Assembly (NCBI GenBank): GCA_945952355.1
Contig: CAMFIW010000002.1
Coordinates: 1-24,855, forward strand
DNA: 24,855 nt
Reading direction: 5' to 3'
From: an uncultured Phenylobacterium sp.
GTDB lineage: Bacteria; Pseudomonadota; Alphaproteobacteria; Caulobacterales; Caulobacteraceae
The first letter of the stretch is position 1; every line of letters begins with the position of its first letter. The translations under genes were made by a program, and so were the position numbers. The notes beneath the pieces are model-generated. The model did no database searches and was not told the origin of the DNA. It saw only the letters and a list, made by a program, of their open reading frames with translations. Positions 7,341 through 13,964 of this stretch are shown here, in pieces.

Positions 7341-8134
7341 CGCTGAAAGTCCGGGTCATTCCGTGCCTGGACGTCAAGGACGGCCGGGTGGTGAAGGGGG
7401 TCAACTTCGTCTCCCTGCGCGACGCCGGCGACCCGGTGGAACAGGCCACGGCCTATGACGCCGCGGGCGCCGACGAGTTGATGTTCCTGGACATCACCGC
7501 CAGCCACGCGCGGAGGGGCGCGATCCTCGACGTGATCGCGCGGACGGCCGATGTCTGCTTCATGCCGCTGTCGGTGGGGGGCGGAATCCGCCAGGTCGAG
7601 GACGCGCGCCGCCTGCTGCTGGCCGGCGCCGACAAGATCAGCGTCAACACCGCCGCGGTCGAGAACCGCGACCTGATCAGCGCCTGCGCCGACGCCTTCG
7701 GCTCGCAGGCCGTGGTGGTGGCGATCGACGCCAAGCACGGGCCCTCGGTCTCCGGCGACCCCAGCCGCAATGCCGGCTGGCGCGTGTTCACCTATGGCGG
7801 GCGCACCGACACCGGGCTCGATGTCGTGGAATACGCGGTCGACGCCGTGAAGCGCGGGGCGGGCGAGATCCTGCTGACCTCGATGGACCGCGACGGCGCC
7901 AAAACCGGCTACGACCTCGACCTGCTGAAGGCCGTGACCGACGCGGTGAGCGTGCCGGTGATCGCCTCGGGCGGGGCCGGCAATGCGCGGCACATGGTGG
8001 AGGCCGTGACGAAGGGCGGGGCCGACGCCGTGCTGGCCGCCTCCATCTTCCACTTCGGGGAGGTCTCCATCGGCGAGGTGAAGCGCGCGATGGATCAGGC
8101 CCGCATCCCCGTCCGCATCACGGAGGCGGCATGA
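7337..8134 (+). CDS. hisF: imidazole glycerol phosphate synthase, cyclase subunit
   Basis: HisF condenses PRFAR with ammonia from HisH to give imidazole glycerol phosphate and AICAR. It is a 265-residue (beta/alpha)8 barrel related to HisA. The catalytic aspartates are D12 ([15 protein letters not shown]) and D131 (VAIDAKHG). The phosphate-binding loops VGGGIR and ASGGAGN are present. The start is GTG in the GTGA overlap with hisA; the stop overlaps the hisE ATG as ATGA. The AICAR by-product feeds purine synthesis, which makes the purine-nucleoside kinase at the head of the operon of interest. Confidence 0.97.
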   Translation: MTLKVRVIPCLDVKDGRVVKGVNFVSLRDAGDPVEQATAYDAAGADELMFLDITASHARRGAILDVIARTADVCFMPLSVGGGIRQVEDARRLLLAGADKISVNTAAVENRDLISACADAFGSQAVVVAIDAKHGPSVSGDPSRNAGWRVFTYGGRTDTGLDVVEYAVDAVKRGAGEILLTSMDRDGAKTGYDLDLLKAVTDAVSVPVIASGGAGNARHMVEAVTKGGADAVLAASIFHFGEVSIGEVKRAMDQARIPVRITEAA

Positions 8135-8457
8135 GCCGGTTCGCCGAGGTCGTCGAACGCCTGTCCGCCACGGTCGAGGCCCGCAAGGGCGCGAGCCCGG
8201 ACAGTTCGTACACCGCCAAGCTGCTGGCCGACGGGATCGAGCGCTGCGCCAAGAAGCTCGGCGAGGAGGCGGTCGAGACCGTGATCGCCGCGGTGGCCAA
8301 GGACAAGGACGGCCTGGCCGGCGAGGGCGCGGACCTGATCTACCACTTCCTGGTGACCCTCGCCGCGGCCGGGGTGAGCCTCGACGATGTCGCCGCGAAG
8401 CTCGAAGCCCGCGAGGGCCGGTCGGGCCTCGACGAGAAGGCCGCCCGGGGGGTCTAG
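8131..8457 (+). CDS. hisE: phosphoribosyl-ATP pyrophosphatase
   Basis: HisE hydrolyses phosphoribosyl-ATP to phosphoribosyl-AMP, the second step of histidine synthesis. The 108-residue protein is the stand-alone form, not fused to HisI. It has the helical MazG-like core with the metal-binding acidic residues in [14 protein letters not shown] and [13 protein letters not shown]. It is last in the operon; hisI, hisG, hisD and hisC are not in the window. The TAG stop shares its CTAG with the stop of the convergent small membrane protein gene. Confidence 0.96.
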   Translation: MSRFAEVVERLSATVEARKGASPDSSYTAKLLADGIERCAKKLGEEAVETVIAAVAKDKDGLAGEGADLIYHFLVTLAAAGVSLDDVAAKLEAREGRSGLDEKAARGV

Positions 8458-8642
8458 CGGACCGGCCAGGACAGGCTCGCCGGCGCAGGCGGAGCCGGCG
8501 GGGTGTCTCGCTGGCGGGCCATGAGGCCCACGCTCACCACCACCGCCACGCAGGCGAGAAACACGACGAGCTCGACCCGCCGCTCGACGGCGCGGCGCTC
8601 GCCAGGCGTGAGCGCACGCGCTTCGGGGTCGCGATGGCTCAT
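8454..8642 (-). CDS. small single-pass membrane protein, unknown function
   Basis: A 62-residue protein with a polar, charged N-terminus (MSHRDPEARALTPGERRAVERR), one hydrophobic helix at about residues 23-41 (VELVVFLACVAVVVSVGLM) and a Pro/Ala-rich tail. The start ATG overlaps the stop of the upstream gene as ATGA, so the two are probably co-translated. The stop overlaps the hisE stop in a shared CTAG. No family is recognised. The ORF track frame extends much further upstream, but that part is antisense to or out of frame with the neighbouring gene. Confidence 0.65.
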   Translation of the reverse strand: MSHRDPEARALTPGERRAVERRVELVVFLACVAVVVSVGLMARQRDTPPAPPAPASLSWPVR

Positions 8643-9049
8643 GCCGCGCGCTCCAAGCCGGCGGGCCGGCGGGCCAGCCATACATCCCGGCCGCGGCGCG
8701 GCATCCGGCGCTCGACCACATAGCCGTGGGCGCGCAGGCGTCTGTGGGGGGCGTCCGCCGAACCGGGCGCCGTCGGCGGTGTCTGGACGATCAGGCGCCC
8801 CCCATCGCAGAGGCGCGGGCCGTGGTCGAGCAGGGACTCCAGGGCGGGCGCGTCGCAGACGCCGGCGACCAGCAGGACCTCCGCCTCGGCCATGGCGGGG
8901 AAGGCGTCGGCGCGGACATAGCCCACCTGGCGGTAGCCGTGCCGGCAGAGCCAGATCAAGGTCGGCAGGCCGTGGGGGCCGGTGACGCGGATGATACTGT
9001 CGGGGTCGACGCCGGCCTCGGCGAGGAGGCGGCTGAGCGGATCGGACAT
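8639..9049 (-). CDS. hypothetical protein with a methyltransferase-like fold
   Basis: A 136-residue protein. The order EVLLVAGVCDAPALESLLDHGPRL, GGRLIVQTP, RRLRAHGYVVERR and DVWLARRP resembles strands 4 to 7 of class I SAM-dependent methyltransferases. The N-terminal half (HGLPTLIWLCRHGYRQVGYVRADAF) is short and no glycine-rich SAM loop is obvious, so it may be a degenerate or truncated member. I chose the ATG at 9049 (MSDPLSRL); no Shine-Dalgarno sequence is visible there, and a TTG at 9091 in the same frame is possible. It overlaps the small membrane protein gene by ATGA. Catalytic activity is not supported by the sequence. Confidence 0.6.
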   Translation of the reverse strand: MSDPLSRLLAEAGVDPDSIIRVTGPHGLPTLIWLCRHGYRQVGYVRADAFPAMAEAEVLLVAGVCDAPALESLLDHGPRLCDGGRLIVQTPPTAPGSADAPHRRLRAHGYVVERRMPRRGRDVWLARRPAGLERAA

Positions 9050-9149
9050 GGAGGGATTCTCGGGCTGAACACCCAAGGATCGTGCGCCCAAGCACCGTCA
9101 GGCTTCGATGGGAACCCCGCTTCGACCGCGTAAGGGCGCCATCAAGGCG

Positions 9150-9464
9150 TTACTTCTTCTCCAGCATCAGCTGGCCTTCGTGCTGGACGCGGTCCTTCAC
9201 CATGCCGGCCATGGCGGCGAGCATGGCGGGCAGCATGACCTCCATCACCACCACCGCGTCCTGGACATCGACCTTTCCGGTGACGGCTTGGCCCATGGCC
9301 TTGACGTCGAAGTCCATGCGGTCGCCGGTCCAGCGGGTCTTCAGCGCCTTCGCGGCCGAGGGGCCGATCTGCCCGCCGATCTTTTCGAAGCCTTCGGCGA
9401 TCCGCCGCCGAGCCTCGTCCCGGCCGAGATGGTGGGGAATTGAAATATGGATCGGTTGGGACAT
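9150..9464 (-). CDS. polyhydroxyalkanoic acid system family protein
   Basis: A 104-residue soluble protein that matches the small family linked to polyhydroxyalkanoate granules (PHA_gran_rgn type). It opens with ISIPHHLGRDEARRRIAEGF, a helix that is a hallmark of the family. WTGDRMDFDVKAMGQAVTGKVDV follows in the beta-sheet part, and the C-terminus LAAMAGMVKDRVQHEGQLMLEKK forms a long amphipathic helix. The start at 9464 is well supported by AGGAGG seven bases upstream. The biochemical role is not established. No PHA synthase or phasin gene is in the window, so the link to PHA is by family only. Confidence 0.82.
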   Translation of the reverse strand: MSQPIHISIPHHLGRDEARRRIAEGFEKIGGQIGPSAAKALKTRWTGDRMDFDVKAMGQAVTGKVDVQDAVVVMEVMLPAMLAAMAGMVKDRVQHEGQLMLEKK

Positions 9465-9528
9465 GTCGGCCTCCTGACAGAGGGGAACGAAACGGGGCCG
9501 CAAGGGTTCAATTCCCGTGGGGGTTCCG

Positions 9529-9930
9529 ATGCGGGTGCGTCTTTCGTCCATCGCCGTCTTGTCTGGCCTGGCCATCGCCGGCTCGGCTTGGGCCGGCCCG
9601 TGCCAGGCGCCCGCCCCGGCCGTCGGCGCCGAGCTGCACGGGCCGGTGCTGCACGTGCTGGACGGACATCGCCTCTGCGTCGCCCTGGGCGCCACGCCGG
9701 ACCGCTGGGTCGAGGTGTCCTTGGCGGAGACCGGCCTGACCCACGCCTCGGCCGCCGGACCCCGGCCCCGCGGCGCCCTGATGGCCACGGCCTTCGGACA
9801 GAACGTCACCTGCAAGGTCATCGGCCACGATGGCGGGACCGCGATCGCCGCCTGCACCCTGGACGGCCAGTCGGTGGACCGGCTGGCGGACCACGCCCAC
9901 GCGACGGACGCCGGCCAGCTCTGGCGGTAG
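9529..9930 (+). CDS. exported nuclease-like (SNase-type) protein, probably inactive
   Basis: A 133-residue protein with a signal peptide (MRVRLSSIAVLSGLAIAGSAWA, cleavage after about residue 22). The rest resembles a staphylococcal-nuclease-type beta barrel: VLHVLDGHRLCVAL corresponds to the family V-x-DGD strand, and GQNVTCKVIGHDGGTAIAACTLDG to the later V-C-x-x-x-D-x-x-G-R-x-V-A-x-C strand. Key acidic and basic residues are altered: D45-G-H instead of D-G-D, and GGT where the catalytic Arg is expected. Four cysteines (25, 50, 95, 109) could form disulfides. I chose the ATG at 9529 to start the signal peptide; a GTG at 9517 in frame would add four residues. The family call is tentative. Confidence 0.6.
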   Translation: MRVRLSSIAVLSGLAIAGSAWAGPCQAPAPAVGAELHGPVLHVLDGHRLCVALGATPDRWVEVSLAETGLTHASAAGPRPRGALMATAFGQNVTCKVIGHDGGTAIAACTLDGQSVDRLADHAHATDAGQLWR

Positions 9931-9941
9931 GTCAATCCCTC

Positions 9942-9987
9942 TGAGTGTCATCCCGGTTTCGCTGTGCGGAAACCGGGATGACACTCA
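9942..9987. repeat. perfect 19-bp hairpin, REP-like
   Basis: TGAGTGTCATCCCGGTTTC (9942-9960) is followed by an 8-base loop and its exact complement at 9969-9987. It lies 11 bases after the stop of the nuclease-like gene. There is no T-run on either side, so it is more like a dispersed palindromic element than an intrinsic terminator, although such a strong stem may still affect mRNA 3' ends. The TGTCATCCCGG core is a string I associate with repeated palindromes in alphaproteobacterial genomes. Confidence 0.8.
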
Positions 9988-10116
9988 AGGGTGGGCTACC
10001 ATTCGTCCCCCGGAGCCCGTGACGAGCGGTAGGCGCATTGGCCGATCGTCCCAGCCGAGCCGCCGGTCATCACAAGGTGGGTTTTCCGGCCGGCTAAGCG
10101 GCGCAAGCTTCGGTCC

Positions 10117-12024
10117 ATGACCCAGCTTCCCCTTCGCCTTCTGCTCTGCGCCGGCATCGCCGCCGCGACCCTCCCCGCCCGGGCCGCCGAACCCGGCTGG
10201 GCCCACTACGGCGGCGACGCGGGCGGCCAGCGCTATTCGCTCGCCGCTCAGATCAACGTCGCCAATGTGCGCAACCTCAAGCCGGCCTGGACCTATTCGA
10301 CCGGCGACCTCGCCAGCAAGGGTGCGGCGATGAAGCGGGCGGCGTTCGAGGCCACGCCGATCCTGGCCGCGGGACGGCTCTATCTGTGTTCGCCGTTCAA
10401 CGAGGCCAGTGCGCTCGATCCGGGGACCGGCAGGCAGGTCTGGCGGTTCGACCCGAAGATCGACCCCGGCCTCAACTATCCGAACAGCTACAACTGCCGC
10501 GGTCTGGCCTATTGGCGGAACCCCTCGGCGCCTGCGAACGCGCCCTGCGCCGAGCGGATCTTCATGGCCACCAACGACCGGCGCCTGTTCGCGCTGGACG
10601 CCGCGACGGGCAAGCCCTGCGCCGGCTTCGGCCGGAATGGCGCGGTCGACGCGATCCCAGACGTGAAGCTGTCGCGGCCGGGCGGGGCGCAGATCACCTC
10701 GCCGCCGGTGGTGGCGGCCGGCGTGGTGGTGGTCGGCTCGTCCATCGACGACAACCAGAAGGTCGAGGAGACCTCGGGCGCGGTTCACGGCTTCGACGCG
10801 GTGACCGGGGCGCTGAAGTGGGCTTGGGACCCGCTGGCCGACGCCCGGCCGGCGATCGTCGCGGGCGCGGCCAACGTCTGGGCGCCGATGTCGGTGGACG
10901 AGGGTCGCGGCCTGATCTTCCTGCCGACCTCGAGCCCCAGCCCAGACTTCTACGGCGCGCAGCGGCCGGGGAACGACGGCCACGCCAATTCGGTGGTGGC
11001 GCTGAAGGCGCGGACCGGCCAGTTCGTCTGGGGTTTCCAGACCACGCACCACGATGTCTGGGACTATGACGTGCCGGCCCAGCCGACGCTCGGCATGGTG
11101 ACCTACAAGGGGGTGACCGCGCCGGCGGTGATCCAGACCACGAAACAGGGTCTGCTGTTCACGCTGAACCGCGACACCGGCCAGCCGATCATTCCGGTGG
11201 TGGAGAAGCCCGTGCCACAGGGCGGCGCCATCGGCGAGAGCCTGTCGCCGACCCAGCCCTTCCCCGTGGCGCCGCGCCAGCTCGCGCCCAACCGCGTGCG
11301 GCCGGCCGACGCCTTCGGCCTGACCCCCTGGGACCGCGAAGCCTGCCGGAAGCTGATCGCCGGTGCGCGCAACGACGGCATGTACACCCCGCCCTCGACG
11401 CAGGGGACCATCCTCTATCCGTTCACCGGCGGCGGCTCGAACTGGGGCGGGATCGCCTATGACCCAGGCCTGGGGGTGGTGTTCGCCAACACCTCGGCGG
11501 CGATCCACAAGGTGACCCTGATCCCGCAGGATCGGTTCAAGGCCGAGCAGGCGGCGCATCCCGACACCGAGATCAGCCCGAACCAGGGCGCGCGCTACGC
11601 GATGAAGCGCGAGCTGCTGCGCTCGCCGCTCGGCCTGCCGTGCAATCCGCCGCCGTGGGGCGAGCTGACCGCGGTCGACATGCACGACGGCCATGTGATG
11701 TGGACCGTGCCGCTGGGCACGACGGAAGACCTGGCGCCCGGTTCGCAGCTGGTGCTGAAGGGGGCCGGCACGCCCAATTTCGGCGGGCCGATCGTCACCG
11801 CCGGCGGCCTGGTCTTCATCGGCGCGGCCATGGACAACTATCTGCGGGCCTTCGAGGCGCGGACCGGCAGGGAGCTGTGGCGCGGCCGCCTGCCGGCGGG
11901 CGGCCAGGCGACGCCAATGACCTATGTGTGGAAGGGCAGGCAGTACGTGGTGATCGCCGCCGGCGGCCACGCCAAGTCGAGCACCAAGCGCGGCGATCAG
12001 GTCGTGGCGTTCGCCCTGCCGTAA
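10117..12024 (+). CDS. soluble PQQ-dependent dehydrogenase (glucose/quinate dehydrogenase type)
   Basis: A 635-residue quinoprotein that should oxidise a sugar or polyol in the periplasm with PQQ as cofactor. A signal peptide is at residues 1-23 (LLLCAGIAAATLPARA). The remainder is an eight-bladed beta-propeller with W-motif repeats such as ALDPGTGRQVWRF, ALDAATGKPC, GFDAVTGALKWAW, ALKARTGQFVWGF and AFEARTGRELWRG. The active-site region TTHHDVWDYDVPAQPTL is at 309-325, followed later by GGGSNWGGIAYDP and the family C-terminus. E. coli Gcd (796 residues) has about 150 N-terminal membrane residues that are missing here, and there is no CxxCH haem site. The protein therefore has neither a membrane anchor nor a cytochrome domain. 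No pqq synthesis genes are nearby. Repeat copy 3 follows the stop. Confidence 0.92.
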   Translation: MTQLPLRLLLCAGIAAATLPARAAEPGWAHYGGDAGGQRYSLAAQINVANVRNLKPAWTYSTGDLASKGAAMKRAAFEATPILAAGRLYLCSPFNEASALDPGTGRQVWRFDPKIDPGLNYPNSYNCRGLAYWRNPSAPANAPCAERIFMATNDRRLFALDAATGKPCAGFGRNGAVDAIPDVKLSRPGGAQITSPPVVAAGVVVVGSSIDDNQKVEETSGAVHGFDAVTGALKWAWDPLADARPAIVAGAANVWAPMSVDEGRGLIFLPTSSPSPDFYGAQRPGNDGHANSVVALKARTGQFVWGFQTTHHDVWDYDVPAQPTLGMVTYKGVTAPAVIQTTKQGLLFTLNRDTGQPIIPVVEKPVPQGGAIGESLSPTQPFPVAPRQLAPNRVRPADAFGLTPWDREACRKLIAGARNDGMYTPPSTQGTILYPFTGGGSNWGGIAYDPGLGVVFANTSAAIHKVTLIPQDRFKAEQAAHPDTEISPNQGARYAMKRELLRSPLGLPCNPPPWGELTAVDMHDGHVMWTVPLGTTEDLAPGSQLVLKGAGTPNFGGPIVTAGGLVFIGAAMDNYLRAFEARTGRELWRGRLPAGGQATPMTYVWKGRQYVVIAAGGHAKSSTKRGDQVVAFALP

Positions 12025-12028
12025 GACG

Positions 12029-12143
12029 GGAACCACGAAAAGCACGAACGAGATTTCGGCTTGGCGAGCTCGTGAACTGGTAGGTGACGCTTCGCGCGGT
12101 GAAGTTGCAGCGCGTTCTTGTTTTTCGTGTTTTTCGTGGTCCC
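12029..12143. repeat. palindromic intergenic repeat, copy 3
   Basis: The left arm at 12029 begins GGAACCACGAAAAGCACGAA. The right arm at 12114-12143 ends TTTTTCGTGTTTTTCGTGGT plus CCC. The arms match those of the copies at 1980-2091 and 2131-2313, ten kilobases away. The core contains CGCTTCGCGCGG, also present in copy 2. It begins five bases after the PQQ-dehydrogenase stop, the same spacing as copy 1 has from nth. Confidence 0.85.
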
Positions 12144-12179
12144 TCTTCCCTTGGCTCCGCTTAGCGGCAATCTGGGGCG

Positions 12180-13445
12180 ATGAACTTCAATTCGCTCACC
12201 GTGCGTATCCTCGTCGGCCTGGTCGCGGGCCTCGTGCTGGGGGCGCTATTGCCGGGCTGGCGCGTCGCGGCGTTGGACCAGATCGTCGCCGGGGCCGAAG
12301 CGATCGGCGGGGTCTGGCTCGACGCGCTGCGGATGACGATCATACCCCTGGTCTTCTCGCTGCTGGTCATCGGGGTCGCCCAGGCGGCGGGCTCGGTGAA
12401 GGGTGGCGGTCTGGCCGCGCGCACCCTGGTGGTGTTCGGGATCATGCTGTTGGTCTCGACCACGATCGCGGCGCTGGCGACGCCGGCCCTGCTCGACATC
12501 TGGCCCGCGCCCAAGGCGGCCGCGGAGGCGCTGCGGGCTTCGGCCAGCGGCCAGGCCTCGCAGATCCCACCCTCCCCGCCCTTGGCGGAGTGGCTGAAGT
12601 CGTTCGTGCCGGCCAATCCGATCAAGGCGGCCGCCGACGGAGCGATGGCGGGGATCGTTTTCTTCGCCCTGGTGTTCGGCCTGGCGGTGATCCGCCTCGG
12701 CGAGGCCCGGCGCGCCGCCCTGCTCGGCTTCTTCGACGCGGTGCAGGCGGCGATGATGGTGATCGTCGACTGGGTGCTGCAGGTCGCGCCGCTCGGCGTG
12801 TTCCTGCTCGCGGTGGTGGTCGGGGCGCGGACCGGCTTCGGCGCGGTGGGGGTGCTCGGCCAGTACGTGGTCGTGGTCTCGATCATGTGCCTGATGGCCG
12901 GGGTGCTCGGCCTGCTGATGGCGATCTTCGGCGGGCGCGTGGGGCCGGGGCGGCTGTTCGGCGCCCTGATCCCCGTGGAGGCCATGGCGATCTCGACCCA
13001 GTCGTCGCTCGCCTCGCTGCCCGTGATGCTGGAGGCGACCGAGAAGCTCGGCGTGCCGCAGCGGGTGCGCGGCCTGGTGCTGCCGATGGCGGTGGCGCTG
13101 TTCCGGATCACCAGCCCGGCGGGCAACATCGCCGTGGTGATCTATGTGGCCCACGTCTACGGCGTGCACCTCGATCCGGCGCGGATGGCGATCGGCATCC
13201 TGGTGGCGGCCATGGTCAGCCTGGCGGCGGTGGGGGTGGCGAGCTCGATCACCTTCTTCACCACCCTGGCGCCGATCTCGATGGCCATGGGCGTGCCGAT
13301 GGACCTGCTGCCGCTGCTGCTGGCGGTGGAGACCCTGCCGGACTTCTCGCGCACCATCGGCAATGTGACCGGCGACGTCGGCGTCACCGCCTGGGCCGCG
13401 CGCTGGGGCAAGAAGGGCGAGGCCGAGGTGGCGGAGGCGGGGTAG
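12180..13445 (+). CDS. dicarboxylate/amino acid:cation symporter (DAACS family)
   Basis: A 421-residue inner-membrane transporter of the glutamate/dicarboxylate family that takes up C4-dicarboxylates or acidic amino acids with Na+ or H+. Hydrophobic segments run along the whole length, starting with VRILVGLVAGLVLGALLPG. The first re-entrant hairpin carries STQSSLASLPVM (residues 272-283), equivalent to the serine-rich loop of the family. The unwound TM7 has FRITSPAGNIAVVIYVA in place of the canonical NMDGT-type sequence. The C-terminal part (VETLPDFSRTIGNVTGDV) matches the substrate-binding TM8 region. The family is clear but the substrate is not, because the TM7 motif is divergent. The stop abuts the stop of the convergent Smr-domain gene. 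Confidence 0.9.
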   Translation: MNFNSLTVRILVGLVAGLVLGALLPGWRVAALDQIVAGAEAIGGVWLDALRMTIIPLVFSLLVIGVAQAAGSVKGGGLAARTLVVFGIMLLVSTTIAALATPALLDIWPAPKAAAEALRASASGQASQIPPSPPLAEWLKSFVPANPIKAAADGAMAGIVFFALVFGLAVIRLGEARRAALLGFFDAVQAAMMVIVDWVLQVAPLGVFLLAVVVGARTGFGAVGVLGQYVVVVSIMCLMAGVLGLLMAIFGGRVGPGRLFGALIPVEAMAISTQSSLASLPVMLEATEKLGVPQRVRGLVLPMAVALFRITSPAGNIAVVIYVAHVYGVHLDPARMAIGILVAAMVSLAAVGVASSITFFTTLAPISMAMGVPMDLLPLLLAVETLPDFSRTIGNVTGDVGVTAWAARWGKKGEAEVAEAG

Positions 13446-13964
13446 TCAGCCGCGGCGCTTGCGCTTCAGCGCCACATAGAGCGCGCCCTCGCCACCATGA
13501 CGACGGTGGGATTCGGCGACGCCGGCGACGATCTCGCGCAGGTGCGGGGCGGCCAGCCACTCCGGGGTCAGGCGGCGCAGGACACCGTCGCCGCGCAGGC
13601 CCTTGCCGGTGATCACCAGGACGGCGCGGTCGCCGGCGTTCCAGCATTCCAGCACGAAGCGCTCCAGCGCCACGCGGGCCTGGTCCTGGCCAAGGCCGTG
13701 CAGGTCGATGTGCGAGCCGATCGGGTCGCGCTCGCGGGCGATCCGGCGATGGCGGCGGGGCTCGATGGCGTCGGCGGCGTTGCGCGGCGGGGCCGGGGCG
13801 GCGCGTTGCGGCGGCGGGATGCGCGCGGCCGGCGCCTGGGGGTCGATGGTCGAGGCGGGCATCTCTTCCGTCGCCTTCGGCACAGCCCGGCCGGGAAACG
13901 GATGTACGGTGGAGGCGACCAGGCCCCAGAGCTTCAACTCGTCCGGTCGGATCGGCCGCTTCAC
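13446..13964 (-). CDS. Smr-domain protein
   Basis: A 172-residue cytoplasmic protein with a disordered Pro/Ala-rich N-terminal half and a C-terminal Smr (small MutS-related) domain, a fold linked to nicking nuclease activity on DNA or RNA. The hallmark motifs are IDLHGLGQDQA (D87-L-H-G90) and VLVITGKGLRGDGVLRRLTPEWL (TGKG at 119-122). The N-terminus MKRPIRPDELKLWGLVASTVHPFPGR is conserved in alphaproteobacterial members of this family. The start is GTG at 13964, overlapping the mltA stop as GTGA, so it is coupled to mltA in a Tim44-mltA-smr operon. Confidence 0.9.
   Translation of the reverse strand: MKRPIRPDELKLWGLVASTVHPFPGRAVPKATEEMPASTIDPQAPAARIPPPQRAAPAPPRNAADAIEPRRHRRIARERDPIGSHIDLHGLGQDQARVALERFVLECWNAGDRAVLVITGKGLRGDGVLRRLTPEWLAAPHLREIVAGVAESHRRHGGEGALYVALKRKRRG

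Noticed and set aside
9500..9526. GGGTTCAATTCCC string resembling the T-arm of a tRNA
   Set aside because: No acceptor, D or anticodon arm can be built around it, the stem has a mismatch, and it overlaps the ribosome site of the next gene.
9942..9987. Hairpin considered as an intrinsic terminator
   Set aside because: There is no T-run on either strand after the stem; listed as a palindromic repeat instead.
9985..12045. 686-residue minus-strand ORF antisense to the PQQ dehydrogenase
   Set aside because: Long open frames opposite GC-rich genes are common; the translation is Arg/His/Gly-rich without domains, while the plus strand has a clear beta-propeller enzyme.
12246..13169. Minus-strand ORF very rich in His, Arg and Asp opposite the symporter
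   Set aside because: It is a codon-composition shadow of a membrane-protein gene.
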